A DNA stretch of 64,000 bases from Sphaerochaetaceae bacterium (GTDB lineage: Bacteria > Spirochaetota > Spirochaetia > Sphaerochaetales > Sphaerochaetaceae). A model generated the notes under the pieces. It made no database searches and had not been told where the DNA came from. It saw only the letters and a list, made by a program, of their open reading frames with translations. Of this stretch, positions 42,309 through 50,925 are shown piece by piece (position 1 is the first letter of the stretch; each line of letters opens with the position of its first letter). The stretch is from the NCBI GenBank assembly GCA_028532915.1, contig JAQQAI010000051.1:1-64000 (forward strand). The letters run 5' to 3'. Position numbers and translations under genes: made by a program.

Positions 42309-43218
42309 TGCTCAGCCGCTGATTTTTCTTTTCGGCCCAACCGGTGTTGGAAAGACTGCTTTGCTTGAAAAGCTCTTTCATACCACCTGTTCCATCATCA
42401 ATGCAGATTCAAAACAGATTTACAGATATCTCGACATCGGCTCTGCCAAACCGGAAGAGTCGTTGCTTGCGCTTATACCCCACCATCTGGTCAATATCAA
42501 AGATCCATGGGAACCGTTCAGCGTCGGAGAGTTTGTTCATCTTGCTGATGAAGCTATGGAACAGATCGAAAACAGCGGCCGTATCCCTATAGTATGCGGA
42601 GGTACCGCATACTACTTCAAACACTTCTACTATGGTCTGCCCCGCAGCCCGAAAAGCAGTAGCGAAATCAGAGAGCTCATTGCCCGCAAAGTGGAGAAGA
42701 ATGGGAACGAATGGGCTTATGGCGAACTATCGCGCATAGATGCTCAATCTGCGCAGAAGATCCATCCCAGAGATATGTACAGAGTCACCCGGGCTCTCGA
42801 AGTCTACGAGGCAACGGGTAAACCTCTTTCAGCTTTCTCAGTCCCCACCACGGTGAGAAACGGTATGAATCCGCTCATTATAGGTCTTACCAGGCCCAAG
42901 GAAGAGCTGGACAGGCGTATCGAGTCGAGAGTAGAGCAGATGATGAAAATGGGGCTGATGAAGGAGATCGAATCTTTACTTGAAATGGGAGCGACCGGCA
43001 GCTGGCCCGGTATGCAGGGGATAGGATACAGGGAGTATTTCACTCTTACCGAAGAGAACGGGTTCTCTCCTTCGGCACTGAAGGATCTGATCATCAGAAA
43101 CTCGAAAAAGTATGCCAAACGGCAGATGACCTTCTTCCGTTCTCTCCCAAATGTCCGATGGGTATATCCCGAAGATCTGGAAACGATCGAAACCCTTGTG
43201 GAGGAACACCTTAAATAG
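42277..43218 (+). CDS. miaA: tRNA dimethylallyltransferase
   Basis: This 313-aa enzyme adds a dimethylallyl group to A37 of tRNAs that read UNN codons. It has the P-loop FLFGPTGVGKTALLE, DSKQIYRYLDIGSAKP, the substrate-threonine region CGGTAYYFKHFYYGLP and the C-terminal YAKRQMTFFR. The start at 42277 overlaps the rpoZ end by 32 bases and has no clear ribosome site, so translation is probably coupled. AAAAGG lies just after it but no in-frame start codon follows. Confidence 0.93.
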   Translation: MLNIQTSKRNNAQPLIFLFGPTGVGKTALLEKLFHTTCSIINADSKQIYRYLDIGSAKPEESLLALIPHHLVNIKDPWEPFSVGEFVHLADEAMEQIENSGRIPIVCGGTAYYFKHFYYGLPRSPKSSSEIRELIARKVEKNGNEWAYGELSRIDAQSAQKIHPRDMYRVTRALEVYEATGKPLSAFSVPTTVRNGMNPLIIGLTRPKEELDRRIESRVEQMMKMGLMKEIESLLEMGATGSWPGMQGIGYREYFTLTEENGFSPSALKDLIIRNSKKYAKRQMTFFRSLPNVRWVYPEDLETIETLVEEHLK

Positions 43219-43220
43219 AT

Positions 43221-44651
43221 CTACGGTTCGAGAACGAATTCCCTGACATTTTCGATACGCCCTGGTGTAATAGCCTCGATAAGCAGATAGCCTTTCGTAT
43301 CTGTGAAGTCGAACCGGAGGGTTCTTCTGAGGATCTTTACCATCGTAACCAGATCCTCCGGATCATCTTCATTCTGGTTTACTTGCGATGTCCAGTATTC
43401 GAATTCCGCATCATAGGTATCTTCATCCACCTTCCGGATCACAAGATCATCGGTTCCGTAGATGATCGCGCTGTCCAGCAGAAGATCTTCACCGCCTTCC
43501 AGATATTGTTCGGGCGTGATGACAGAATCTATACCTTCATAGGCCTCCCTCATCCTGCTGCTGACGAAGAGAGTGGAAACCTCGGTTTCGAAGGGGTTGG
43601 TCGCATCGGATGTAAGACTCGCATTCATCTTCTGGATATCGAGTTCATTCTGTGAACGGAAGAATTCCTCGATGATCTGCTTCTCGTCCATCTGTGAGGT
43701 GTAGGGCGGTTCGTTCGCTTTCACGATGATCTGCACCACCGAAAAAAGGAGAATGACGGCGGCAGTCGCAGCTGCGGTGACGGCGAACCCTTTTTTTCTC
43801 CAGAATATTCTTCTGTTTGCCTTTTCGGTCAGGTGCCCGAGATATGCAGCAAGATCGCTGTTCGTCCGAGCCGCCTCGGTCAGACCGGGATCATCATCGC
43901 TGACATTCCAGTCGATCTTCTCAAGCTGCATATCGAACCAGGAGAGATTCTCGCTGCCGCTGTAGGCTCCCGAGAACTCTTCTCTCATTTTTGCCTGCGA
44001 GTACCCGAGCACCTCATCGATTAATTTACAGCTTTCACTGTCCACAGATGTGAAGCCCAGAGAGAGGGGGACATGTTTCCATTTCACTTCTCTCGTCTCT
44101 TTCATCGCGTACGGAGCACTACGGGCGGCACTGAGATAGAGCAGCTGAAACATCTGGTGGGTAAGAGCGAACGGAGCAAGCAGATCGGGTTTTATGTATC
44201 GGTGGAGATGTTCCTCTCTGTCTTCTTCTGATGCACTGTAGAGAATGAGATTCGAAACCTTTTCAGGCAGAAGGAGAACTCCGGATCCTTTTATGAAGAA
44301 GATTCGCCATGTCGGGATGATCCCGTTAGTGAAGGCAAGGAACTTTGAAGGGACTTTCTGAAGAGCTGCAGAGAGGTAACTCAGATATGTCTTGGCCTGT
44401 GAACGCAGTGAATAGGCCAGTTCGGTGACGCACTCAAGGGGCATATAAGGATAGAATATGTAGCGCCTGCCGTCGATGTCCTGAATCTTGCTATAGTATA
44501 TCTCACTGAGTTCGCCGTCTTTGTACACATATCCTTTCTCCTGCTCTCCGGTAAGAAGGTGGCGGGGCATTTCATGAGAAACTTCACCTATGCAGATCGC
44601 ACTGTATTGCTGTGATGAAATGACTTTAGTTTCTACACTGATAGTTCTCAT
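43221..44651 (-). CDS. Single-pass membrane protein with possible pseudokinase-like N-terminal domain
   Basis: I do not recognise the family. The protein has 476 residues. Residues 1-285 look cytoplasmic, one transmembrane helix lies at about 288-311, and an acidic domain of about 165 residues follows. The region 150-215 (PDLLAPFALTHQMFQLLYLS, later SAPY) vaguely resembles the C-lobe of a degraded protein kinase without catalytic residues. The kinase-TM-external domain plan is a known signalling layout, but this is speculative. It overlaps the NFACT gene by ATGA and is the last gene after folC. Confidence 0.6.
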   Translation of the reverse strand: MRTISVETKVISSQQYSAICIGEVSHEMPRHLLTGEQEKGYVYKDGELSEIYYSKIQDIDGRRYIFYPYMPLECVTELAYSLRSQAKTYLSYLSAALQKVPSKFLAFTNGIIPTWRIFFIKGSGVLLLPEKVSNLILYSASEEDREEHLHRYIKPDLLAPFALTHQMFQLLYLSAARSAPYAMKETREVKWKHVPLSLGFTSVDSESCKLIDEVLGYSQAKMREEFSGAYSGSENLSWFDMQLEKIDWNVSDDDPGLTEAARTNSDLAAYLGHLTEKANRRIFWRKKGFAVTAAATAAVILLFSVVQIIVKANEPPYTSQMDEKQIIEEFFRSQNELDIQKMNASLTSDATNPFETEVSTLFVSSRMREAYEGIDSVITPEQYLEGGEDLLLDSAIIYGTDDLVIRKVDEDTYDAEFEYWTSQVNQNEDDPEDLVTMVKILRRTLRFDFTDTKGYLLIEAITPGRIENVREFVLEP

Positions 44652-46090
44652 ACTAATTCCTCCCCCTCTTTGTGCAGTTCGAAAAGACGGGCTATCCGTT
44701 TTTCATCCCGTTCTATCGTATAGTTTTTCTCGTTGGAGGGAAGTACCGTACCTTTCTTCCCTCCCTTCACCCGTTTCAGATATTTAACCTGAGTAAAATA
44801 GGTGTCGGCCTTTGCAAGGTTCTTCGCTTTCGAAAATAGTAGAGCAAGATTTCCGGCATCCAGAATCGTTTCCAGGTCTATGCTCTTGTTTCTTACAGCC
44901 TTTATGAACACATACCCTCCCGGATAGTCTCTCGTATGCATCCAGTAGTCATTCCCTTTGGTGAAACGGCGAAGCAGCTCGTCATTCTCATTGACATTCC
45001 TTCCGACGAGAATATCGAATCTGCCGTTGAAGAAGTGAAGGCCCGGTGCATGCGCATACATCCGCTTCATCGAACTCTCTTTCTTTTCATCTCCGTTTGC
45101 AAGTTTTCTCAGTTCTCCTAAAGAGAGTACAAAAAGCTCTTCATCATCTTTTTCGGTTTCCTTCAGAGCGAGTATCTTTCTGTTTACCTCATCTGCAGAA
45201 GTCTCCAGATATTCTCTTCTGGCCTTATGTTTATGATATTTCTGATAATACAGCTGGATGTTCTCACCGGGTGACAGCTTTCTCTGAAGATCCAGTTCGA
45301 TCTCATCGCCTTCGAAGGATGTGAGGCGGATCGAGGCTGCTCCTTTCGAAATCAGGTGGATATTGGATGAAAGAAGGTCTGCAGCCTTCTTATACTCCGA
45401 TCCGTCGCTGAAGGATGATCTTTCCCGATCTATCTTCTCTTTCTCCTTGAGCAGACGGGACAGCTGCTGCTCATAGCGTGAATGTATCTTTTGTATAAGA
45501 AGATCCTTCTCGTCATAGTGCTCGGTTAGATATGTCGATTCTATGAACTCATTGTAGGTCGAATGAGTCGTATTCTCCCGTGGGGGGAACTCTTTCGAAG
45601 GCTTCCTGTCAGGTGGTAGTATCAGCTGCTCCTTCGATATCTCGTGCTGGTTCGGTCTGCGGTACATGAGATCCTGAATGATAAACTTCTCATCGCATAC
45701 GATGACGTTCGCCTTGCTCCCGCTGTACAGTCGGATGATGAGCACATAGGTTGTCATCTGTCTTCTGATATTCATGATGAGCAGTCTGTCCTGACCTTTC
45801 TGTACACACGATTCAATGATCCCCCCTTCGATGTGGGAGCGCAGATACTGGTTGAACCGCTGAGTCTTGCCTTTTCTCATCTCTTTGTTGACGTATTTTT
45901 TGCCGCTTATTCTGTGAATACGGGATCGGGCGGTTCCTATTTCGACGTAGAGCTGCCAGAAATGGGCTTCTCTGTGATACAGTTCGAAGATAAGCGTATG
46001 ATAGTTGAGCTGATAGATCTTCTGGATTCTGCTTCCTGCCAAAGGAAGTTCCTCGACTATCAGAGATATCTCTTTCCAGTTCAGGGACAT
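44648..46090 (-). CDS. NFACT family protein (RqcH/Rqc2/FbpA-like)
   Basis: This 480-aa member of the NFACT group binds stalled large ribosomal subunits and adds alanine tails in bacterial ribosome quality control. The N-terminal NFACT-N domain starts LNWKEISLIVEELPLAGSRI. A coiled coil covers about 200-310, and the NFACT-R domain contains YWMHTRDYPGGYVFIKAV followed by TYFTQVKYLKRVKGGKKG. It is shorter than FbpA-type proteins (about 560 aa), so the middle HhH part may be reduced. It overlaps folC by ten bases. Confidence 0.85.
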   Translation of the reverse strand: MSLNWKEISLIVEELPLAGSRIQKIYQLNYHTLIFELYHREAHFWQLYVEIGTARSRIHRISGKKYVNKEMRKGKTQRFNQYLRSHIEGGIIESCVQKGQDRLLIMNIRRQMTTYVLIIRLYSGSKANVIVCDEKFIIQDLMYRRPNQHEISKEQLILPPDRKPSKEFPPRENTTHSTYNEFIESTYLTEHYDEKDLLIQKIHSRYEQQLSRLLKEKEKIDRERSSFSDGSEYKKAADLLSSNIHLISKGAASIRLTSFEGDEIELDLQRKLSPGENIQLYYQKYHKHKARREYLETSADEVNRKILALKETEKDDEELFVLSLGELRKLANGDEKKESSMKRMYAHAPGLHFFNGRFDILVGRNVNENDELLRRFTKGNDYWMHTRDYPGGYVFIKAVRNKSIDLETILDAGNLALLFSKAKNLAKADTYFTQVKYLKRVKGGKKGTVLPSNEKNYTIERDEKRIARLFELHKEGEELV

Positions 46091-47448
46091 GCGACCTCCC
46101 TCTGATCGCTCTGTCTTCTGTATGCAAGGAGGATCTCACCTCCAAGGTAAAAGGATCCTGTGCAGAGAATCGGAACGGTTTTTCCGCTCAGATCGAAGGC
46201 GAGCGACAGAGCATCATCGCTTTCACTTTCCAGATAGAGCCTGGTAGAGGATTTCTGTCTGTCGATTTCTTTCTGGAAAAGATTGAAAAGCGCTTCAATG
46301 TTACTTTTCTTAAAGGTGCCGGGACGGCAGATGATGATATGTGAGAAAAGCGGAATGATCAGTCTGGCCATATGAATATGGTCCTTGTCTTCAATCGCTC
46401 CGAATATCACGATCCGCTCTTTCTGATCGTACCACCGGGTGAACGTATTTAGCAGGTGTCTCATGCTCTCACTCGTGTGAGCCCCGTCGATCACAAGGGG
46501 CGGAAAAGTGTTCACCAGCTGCATCCGTCCGGGCAGGACGGTCTTCTCGATAGCCTTTTCGCTGATTCCTTTTTCATAGAGTCCGAGAACCTTCAACGCA
46601 AGCAGGGCAAGGGCACTGTTTTCACCCTGAACTTCACCTCTCATCGCCAGCGTCAGCTGAGTCGTATTTCCATCGATCCATGAGATTTTCACTACTTCAC
46701 CGGCGTCCTCGGTATCAGAGCATATCGATTCCACTGCGGCTTCTATATCATACAGGCGGGAACTTTGCGTTTGAGCCTCCTGTGTGAGTACTTTTCTGGC
46801 CTCATCTTTCTGTCTGGAAATACAAACAGGCACACCTTCTTTGATGATCTTAGATTTTTCATAGGCGATCTTGCTGATGCTGTTTCCCAGTATTGCGGTG
46901 TGTTCAAGCTCTATGGGAGTGATGACGGATAGATCGGGGATGATGATGTTTGTAGCATCGAGTCTTCCTCCCAGACCGGTTTCGATCACCGCCCAATCGC
47001 ATCGGGTTTCCTTGAACAGCAGAAATGCAAACGCTGTATACACTTCGAAGGTCGTCACCCGGCTTGTTCCCAGATCATCTTTGAAGACGAAGTCGTTTAT
47101 TCTTTCGTGCAGATTGTTCGCCGTTCTTATCAAGTCATGGTCATCGAAGAACGTTCCTCCTAAAGTGAATCGTTCCCGGTAATCGACAAGGTGAGGGGAC
47201 ATGTACAGTCCGGTTTTATAACCGCCGGCGGTGAGGGCACCGGCAATGAACGATGCTGTAGAGCCCTTTCCCTTCGACCCGGCAAGATGAATTTTTCTGT
47301 AGGCGAGCTGCGGGTTTCCGAGGTGATCGAGCAATGCCTTCATCCTGTCGAGACGGTACTCTCTCACCGTATATCCGCCGGTTTTCTTTTCGAGGTTCGT
47401 AAGAGAATCAGCGTATGTGCAAAATTGGTCGAATGTCGAATAATACAT
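46081..47448 (-). CDS. folC: Folylpolyglutamate synthase/dihydrofolate synthase
   Basis: This 455-aa Mur-ligase-fold enzyme adds glutamate to folates and, often, to dihydropteroate. Motifs are LAGSKGKGSTASFIA near residue 45, GLGGRLDATNI, DLSVITPIELEHTAILG and VIDGAHTSESMRHLL. Start chosen at 47448: there is no Shine-Dalgarno site, but a TTGACC/TACAGT promoter (47455-47483) would place the transcript start at or next to the ATG, so the mRNA may be leaderless. An upstream in-frame codon at 47517 would run through that promoter. Confidence 0.9.
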   Translation of the reverse strand: MYYSTFDQFCTYADSLTNLEKKTGGYTVREYRLDRMKALLDHLGNPQLAYRKIHLAGSKGKGSTASFIAGALTAGGYKTGLYMSPHLVDYRERFTLGGTFFDDHDLIRTANNLHERINDFVFKDDLGTSRVTTFEVYTAFAFLLFKETRCDWAVIETGLGGRLDATNIIIPDLSVITPIELEHTAILGNSISKIAYEKSKIIKEGVPVCISRQKDEARKVLTQEAQTQSSRLYDIEAAVESICSDTEDAGEVVKISWIDGNTTQLTLAMRGEVQGENSALALLALKVLGLYEKGISEKAIEKTVLPGRMQLVNTFPPLVIDGAHTSESMRHLLNTFTRWYDQKERIVIFGAIEDKDHIHMARLIIPLFSHIIICRPGTFKKSNIEALFNLFQKEIDRQKSSTRLYLESESDDALSLAFDLSGKTVPILCTGSFYLGGEILLAYRRQSDQREVACP

Positions 47449-47454
47449 GCAGAT

Positions 47455-47483
47455 ACTGTAGTATAGGGGGGTGGTTTGGTCAA
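47455..47483 (-). promoter_or_regulatory. Minus-strand promoter at the folC start codon
   Basis: On the minus strand TTGACC (47478-47483) and TACAGT (47455-47460) are separated by 17 bases. The predicted start of transcription, about seven bases further, coincides with the A of the folC ATG at 47448. Confidence 0.5.
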
Positions 47484-47559
47484 CATTCCGGTGGTAAATC
47501 ATCCTCTGATATAACATATATTACACATTGACAAGAAGTGACATATTGTACAAATACTC

Positions 47560-47588
47560 TTGAGTTTTCCACGATAAGCTTTTATAGT
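47560..47588 (+). promoter_or_regulatory. Promoter of the first acyl-CoA synthetase gene
   Basis: TTGAGT (47560-47565) and TATAGT (47583-47588) lie 17 bases apart and about 50 bases before the ATG at 47639. Confidence 0.65.
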
Positions 47589-47638
47589 TAAGGCATATCA
47601 TCTGCAATATGGTGATAGTTCTTTTCAAGGAGAATCGG

Positions 47639-49390
47639 ATGGCAAAGAATAATTCAGTTAAACCCTGGGATTTCTTATCCCAATACAAGGGGAAGTTTTT
47701 TGAAGGAGAGTGGCCGACGCTGGTCGAAATGTTCAATATCACCTGCGAGCGTCACCCTGAAAACAGATGTTTCACATCGTTCGCTCCTCAAAAGCTCGAA
47801 TTGACCTATAAGGAAGCACAATCGTATATCATTCAGGTCGCAGACTATCTAGCAAGTCAGGGAGTTACCAAGGGTGTGAATGTTGCTGTCACCGGAAAGA
47901 ACAGTCCCGAGTGGGCGATTGCCTATCTTGCTGTATTATACAGCGGAGCAACGGTCGTTCCTATTGATTATCAGCTGACAGACCGTGAGATCGAGAATCT
48001 TCTCGGATTCGCAGGTGTCACCCACCTGTTCATCGACAAAGAGAGAATGAACAAGATCGACCCTGAGAACAAGTTGAAGATCACCGAGAGAATCTCATTG
48101 GAAAGCACCGGGGACGACACATATATTCTCAATAAAAAGGCCGAAGGTGATGTTACCCGTGCAGTGGCCGGTGAACATGATATCGCGGCGATTCTGTTCA
48201 CCAGCGGTACCACAGGGACTCCGAAAGGTGTGATGTTGTCGCATTCGAACCTGGTAAGTGACTGCTACCTCGCGCAGAACAATCTTTCGATCTATCCGAC
48301 CGATATCTTCTATGCCCTGCTCCCGATCCACCACTCATATACGATGCTTGCCGTATTCATCGAAGCTATCTCGGTCGGTGCGGAGATAATATTCGGAAAG
48401 AAACTCATCGTGAGTCAGATACTCAAAGAACTGAAGATGGGAAAAGTGACGATGTTCCTAGCTGTACCTATGCTGTTCAACAAGATGCTCAAGGGACTTC
48501 TCAACGGGATCAGGGAGAAGGGAATCATTCTATACGGCCTGATCAGAGTTCTTATGAGCCTCAGCGGACTGATCAAGAAGATCTTCAAGGTAAACCCCGG
48601 GCATAAGATGTTCAACTCGATTCTTGCGAAACTCTCGATGGAGAATATCAGAATCTGTATCAGCGGAGGAGGGCCTCTTCCTTCTAGTACTTTCAAACTG
48701 TTCAACCAGCTGGGGATCGATTTCGTTCAGGGGTACGGATTGACTGAAACCAGTCCTATCGTCGCATTGAATCCCACAGACGCATATGTCGAAACTTCGG
48801 TTGGAAAGATCCTTCCGCAAACCGAAATGAAGATTCTTGATCCCGATTCCAGAAATATCGGGGAAATCCTTGTGAGAGGACCGATGGTCATGCAGGGGTA
48901 TTACAAGAATCAGGAGGCGACTGATGAGATACTTTCAAAGGACGGCTGGCTGAGAACCGGCGATGCAGGATATATCGACAATCAGAACTACGTCTATCTT
49001 ACGGGACGGAAAAAATCGCTGATCGTCACAGCAGGCGGAAAGAACGTCTTCCCTGAAGAGATTGAGGATATGTTCCAGCTGTACGACGAGATCGATCAGA
49101 TCTGTGTCCTCGGATACCTTATCGACCCGAAAAACAAAAGTGAAGGTATCCGCGTGATCATCCGCCCGACGCAGGCTTTCTACGATGAAGCCGCCAAAAA
49201 CGAGAAGGATGAGAATGCTGTCTGGGATCATCTTCACACCCATATGCAGAAAGTTGTGGATGAAGTGAACAAGGATATGCTTCCGTACAAGAGAATCACC
49301 CGATTGACGATTGCAAAAGAGCCACTGGAGATGACTTCTACCAAAAAGATTAAGCGTCATATAGTTGCTAAGCAGTATGAGAACTTGTAA
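47639..49390 (+). CDS. Long-chain acyl-CoA synthetase (AMP-binding)
   Basis: This 583-aa adenylate-forming enzyme has the AMP motif LFTSGTTGTPKGV near residue 195, GYGLTETSPIVALNP and the C-terminal WLRTGDAGYI, with the catalytic lysine region TSTKKIKRHI. By family it activates fatty acids to acyl-CoA. It is the first of two homologues in this window (see 58840). The start at 47639 has AAGGAG 6 bases upstream; an upstream in-frame codon at 47609 lacks one. The next gene, yhbY, follows after 11 bases. Chain-length preference cannot be read from the sequence. Confidence 0.85.
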   Translation: MAKNNSVKPWDFLSQYKGKFFEGEWPTLVEMFNITCERHPENRCFTSFAPQKLELTYKEAQSYIIQVADYLASQGVTKGVNVAVTGKNSPEWAIAYLAVLYSGATVVPIDYQLTDREIENLLGFAGVTHLFIDKERMNKIDPENKLKITERISLESTGDDTYILNKKAEGDVTRAVAGEHDIAAILFTSGTTGTPKGVMLSHSNLVSDCYLAQNNLSIYPTDIFYALLPIHHSYTMLAVFIEAISVGAEIIFGKKLIVSQILKELKMGKVTMFLAVPMLFNKMLKGLLNGIREKGIILYGLIRVLMSLSGLIKKIFKVNPGHKMFNSILAKLSMENIRICISGGGPLPSSTFKLFNQLGIDFVQGYGLTETSPIVALNPTDAYVETSVGKILPQTEMKILDPDSRNIGEILVRGPMVMQGYYKNQEATDEILSKDGWLRTGDAGYIDNQNYVYLTGRKKSLIVTAGGKNVFPEEIEDMFQLYDEIDQICVLGYLIDPKNKSEGIRVIIRPTQAFYDEAAKNEKDENAVWDHLHTHMQKVVDEVNKDMLPYKRITRLTIAKEPLEMTSTKKIKRHIVAKQYENL

Positions 49391-49401
49391 TATAGGGTAG
49401 T

Positions 49402-49707
49402 ATGAATAGTTCAACAAGAAATCACTTGAGAAAAGTGGCACATAGCCTATCTCCGATCGTGATGGTCGGAAAAAACGGCATTAATGAAAAGGTTACCCTG
49501 GCTCTTGATGAGGCTCTGGCCTCTCATGAACTGGTCAAGGTAAGATTCCAGGATTACAAGGATGAGACGAAGGAACTGGCTCAGCAGTTATGTGACAGCG
49601 TCAAAGCATCTTTAGTGGGAACAGTAGGGCACGTGGCGATCATCTTCCGGCAGAACACGGATCCGAAAGACCGAATCGTTCATATCCCGCTGGCGACGAC
49701 CGACTGA
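49402..49707 (+). CDS. yhbY: YhbY/CRS1 RNA-binding protein
   Basis: This 101-aa protein contains the CRM-type RNA-binding domain, with the conserved SLSPIVMVGKNGIN near residue 15 and the later LVKVRF followed by VGTVGHVAIIFR. YhbY proteins bind precursors of the large ribosomal subunit. It stands between the acyl-CoA synthetase and the alcohol dehydrogenase with gaps of 11 and 1 bases, so it is co-transcribed with them. Confidence 0.9.
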   Translation: MNSSTRNHLRKVAHSLSPIVMVGKNGINEKVTLALDEALASHELVKVRFQDYKDETKELAQQLCDSVKASLVGTVGHVAIIFRQNTDPKDRIVHIPLATTD

Positions 49708-49708
49708 T

Positions 49709-50875
49709 ATGACCGGACAATTTTCGCTGTTACAGGTACCGAAGGTGGAATTCGGCGCCGGTTCATTGAAAAAGCTCTCTCTTTACCTCGGTGAAGGGAG
49801 AGTTCTGTTTGTCCTCGGGCGTACGATAAGCAGGAATCCCGGTGTTGTCTCAATACTCAAAAGTCTTGAAGAGACCGGCCGCAGTATTGAAACTGCAATT
49901 ATCTCGGGAGAACCCGGTGTCTCTGTCATAGATGAGATTTCTTCCCGTTTTTACGGGCAGGGGATCGGTTGCGTCGTTGGTATCGGAGGCGGCAGCGTCC
50001 TCGACACTGCGAAGGCTCTCTCTGTCATGCTCCATCATAAGGAAAGAAGAGAAGATCCTGCCTTATCGGTCAAAGCATTTCTTGAAGGTGTAGGAAGTGA
50101 GACTGCACCGCCGGGAAGGCTTCCTTTAGCGCTGATACCGTCGACCGCAGGAACAGGAAGTGAGACTACCAAGAATGCGGTGATCAGTCAGGTCGGTCCG
50201 GACGGTTTCAAGAAGTCGCTCAGACATGATACCTATCTGCCCGATGTCGCGATCATCGATCCTTCACTGCATCTGGATCTTCCCCTTGAACAGACCGCAG
50301 CGAGCGCACTTGATGCTCTTACTCAGCTGATGGAATCATATGTATCGGTGAAATCAACGATTTTTACTGATTCACTGCTGCTGCCTGCGATTCATAGCAC
50401 CGGTAAGGCTCTCGATGCTCTCCTTGATACAGGTGAGCTTGATAATCTCGCCTTCCGCAGCGATCTTTCTTACGGGGCTTTCATCTCCGGAATAGGGTTA
50501 GCACATGCGGGACTGACCTACGTGCACGGCCTTTCAGGACCGATGGGAGCTGTTCACCATATCCCTCACGGAGTTGCCTGTGCTCTGCTTATCGCAAAGA
50601 TCAACAGAGCAATGGTTGAATCGGCAGGATCTCAACCGGAGGGACAGCGCTATCTGTCGAAGATGTCCGCCATCGCACAAGGATGGGGAGTCCGGGGTCC
50701 GCAGGGAGCTGTCAGGTTCCTCGAGGAGCTTGAGAAAAAAGCCCGTCTGAAAAGAGTCAGGGATTACGGATTCACCGATGAACAGCTCATTGAGCTTTCT
50801 CATCTGAATTGTAAACGCAATTCACCTGTTACCATACCCCGCGGGAGACTGGAAGAGATTCTTCTTTCTCTCTGA
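49709..50875 (+). CDS. Iron-containing alcohol dehydrogenase
   Basis: This 388-aa NAD(P)-dependent dehydrogenase of the Fe-ADH family has the nucleotide motif GIGGGSVLDTAKALS and the substrate-side PSTAGTGSETTKNAVI. Metal ligands lie in DALTQLMESYVS, LAHAGLTYVHGLS and GAVHHIPHGVACALL. Substrate is unknown: alcohols, butanol, 1,3-propanediol or lactaldehyde are all possible. A terminator shared with the opposing pfp gene follows. Confidence 0.88.
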   Translation: MTGQFSLLQVPKVEFGAGSLKKLSLYLGEGRVLFVLGRTISRNPGVVSILKSLEETGRSIETAIISGEPGVSVIDEISSRFYGQGIGCVVGIGGGSVLDTAKALSVMLHHKERREDPALSVKAFLEGVGSETAPPGRLPLALIPSTAGTGSETTKNAVISQVGPDGFKKSLRHDTYLPDVAIIDPSLHLDLPLEQTAASALDALTQLMESYVSVKSTIFTDSLLLPAIHSTGKALDALLDTGELDNLAFRSDLSYGAFISGIGLAHAGLTYVHGLSGPMGAVHHIPHGVACALLIAKINRAMVESAGSQPEGQRYLSKMSAIAQGWGVRGPQGAVRFLEELEKKARLKRVRDYGFTDEQLIELSHLNCKRNSPVTIPRGRLEEILLSL

Positions 50876-50877
50876 CG

Positions 50878-50913
50878 AAAAAAAGGCGATACTGAACCGT
50901 ATCGCCCTTTTTT
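50878..50913. terminator. Bidirectional terminator between alcohol dehydrogenase and pfp
   Basis: GGCGATAC (50885-50892) pairs with GTATCGCC (50899-50906). Seven A residues precede and six T residues follow, so it can end transcripts from both convergent genes. Confidence 0.88.
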
Positions 50914-50925
50914 GATGCAGCGGTC

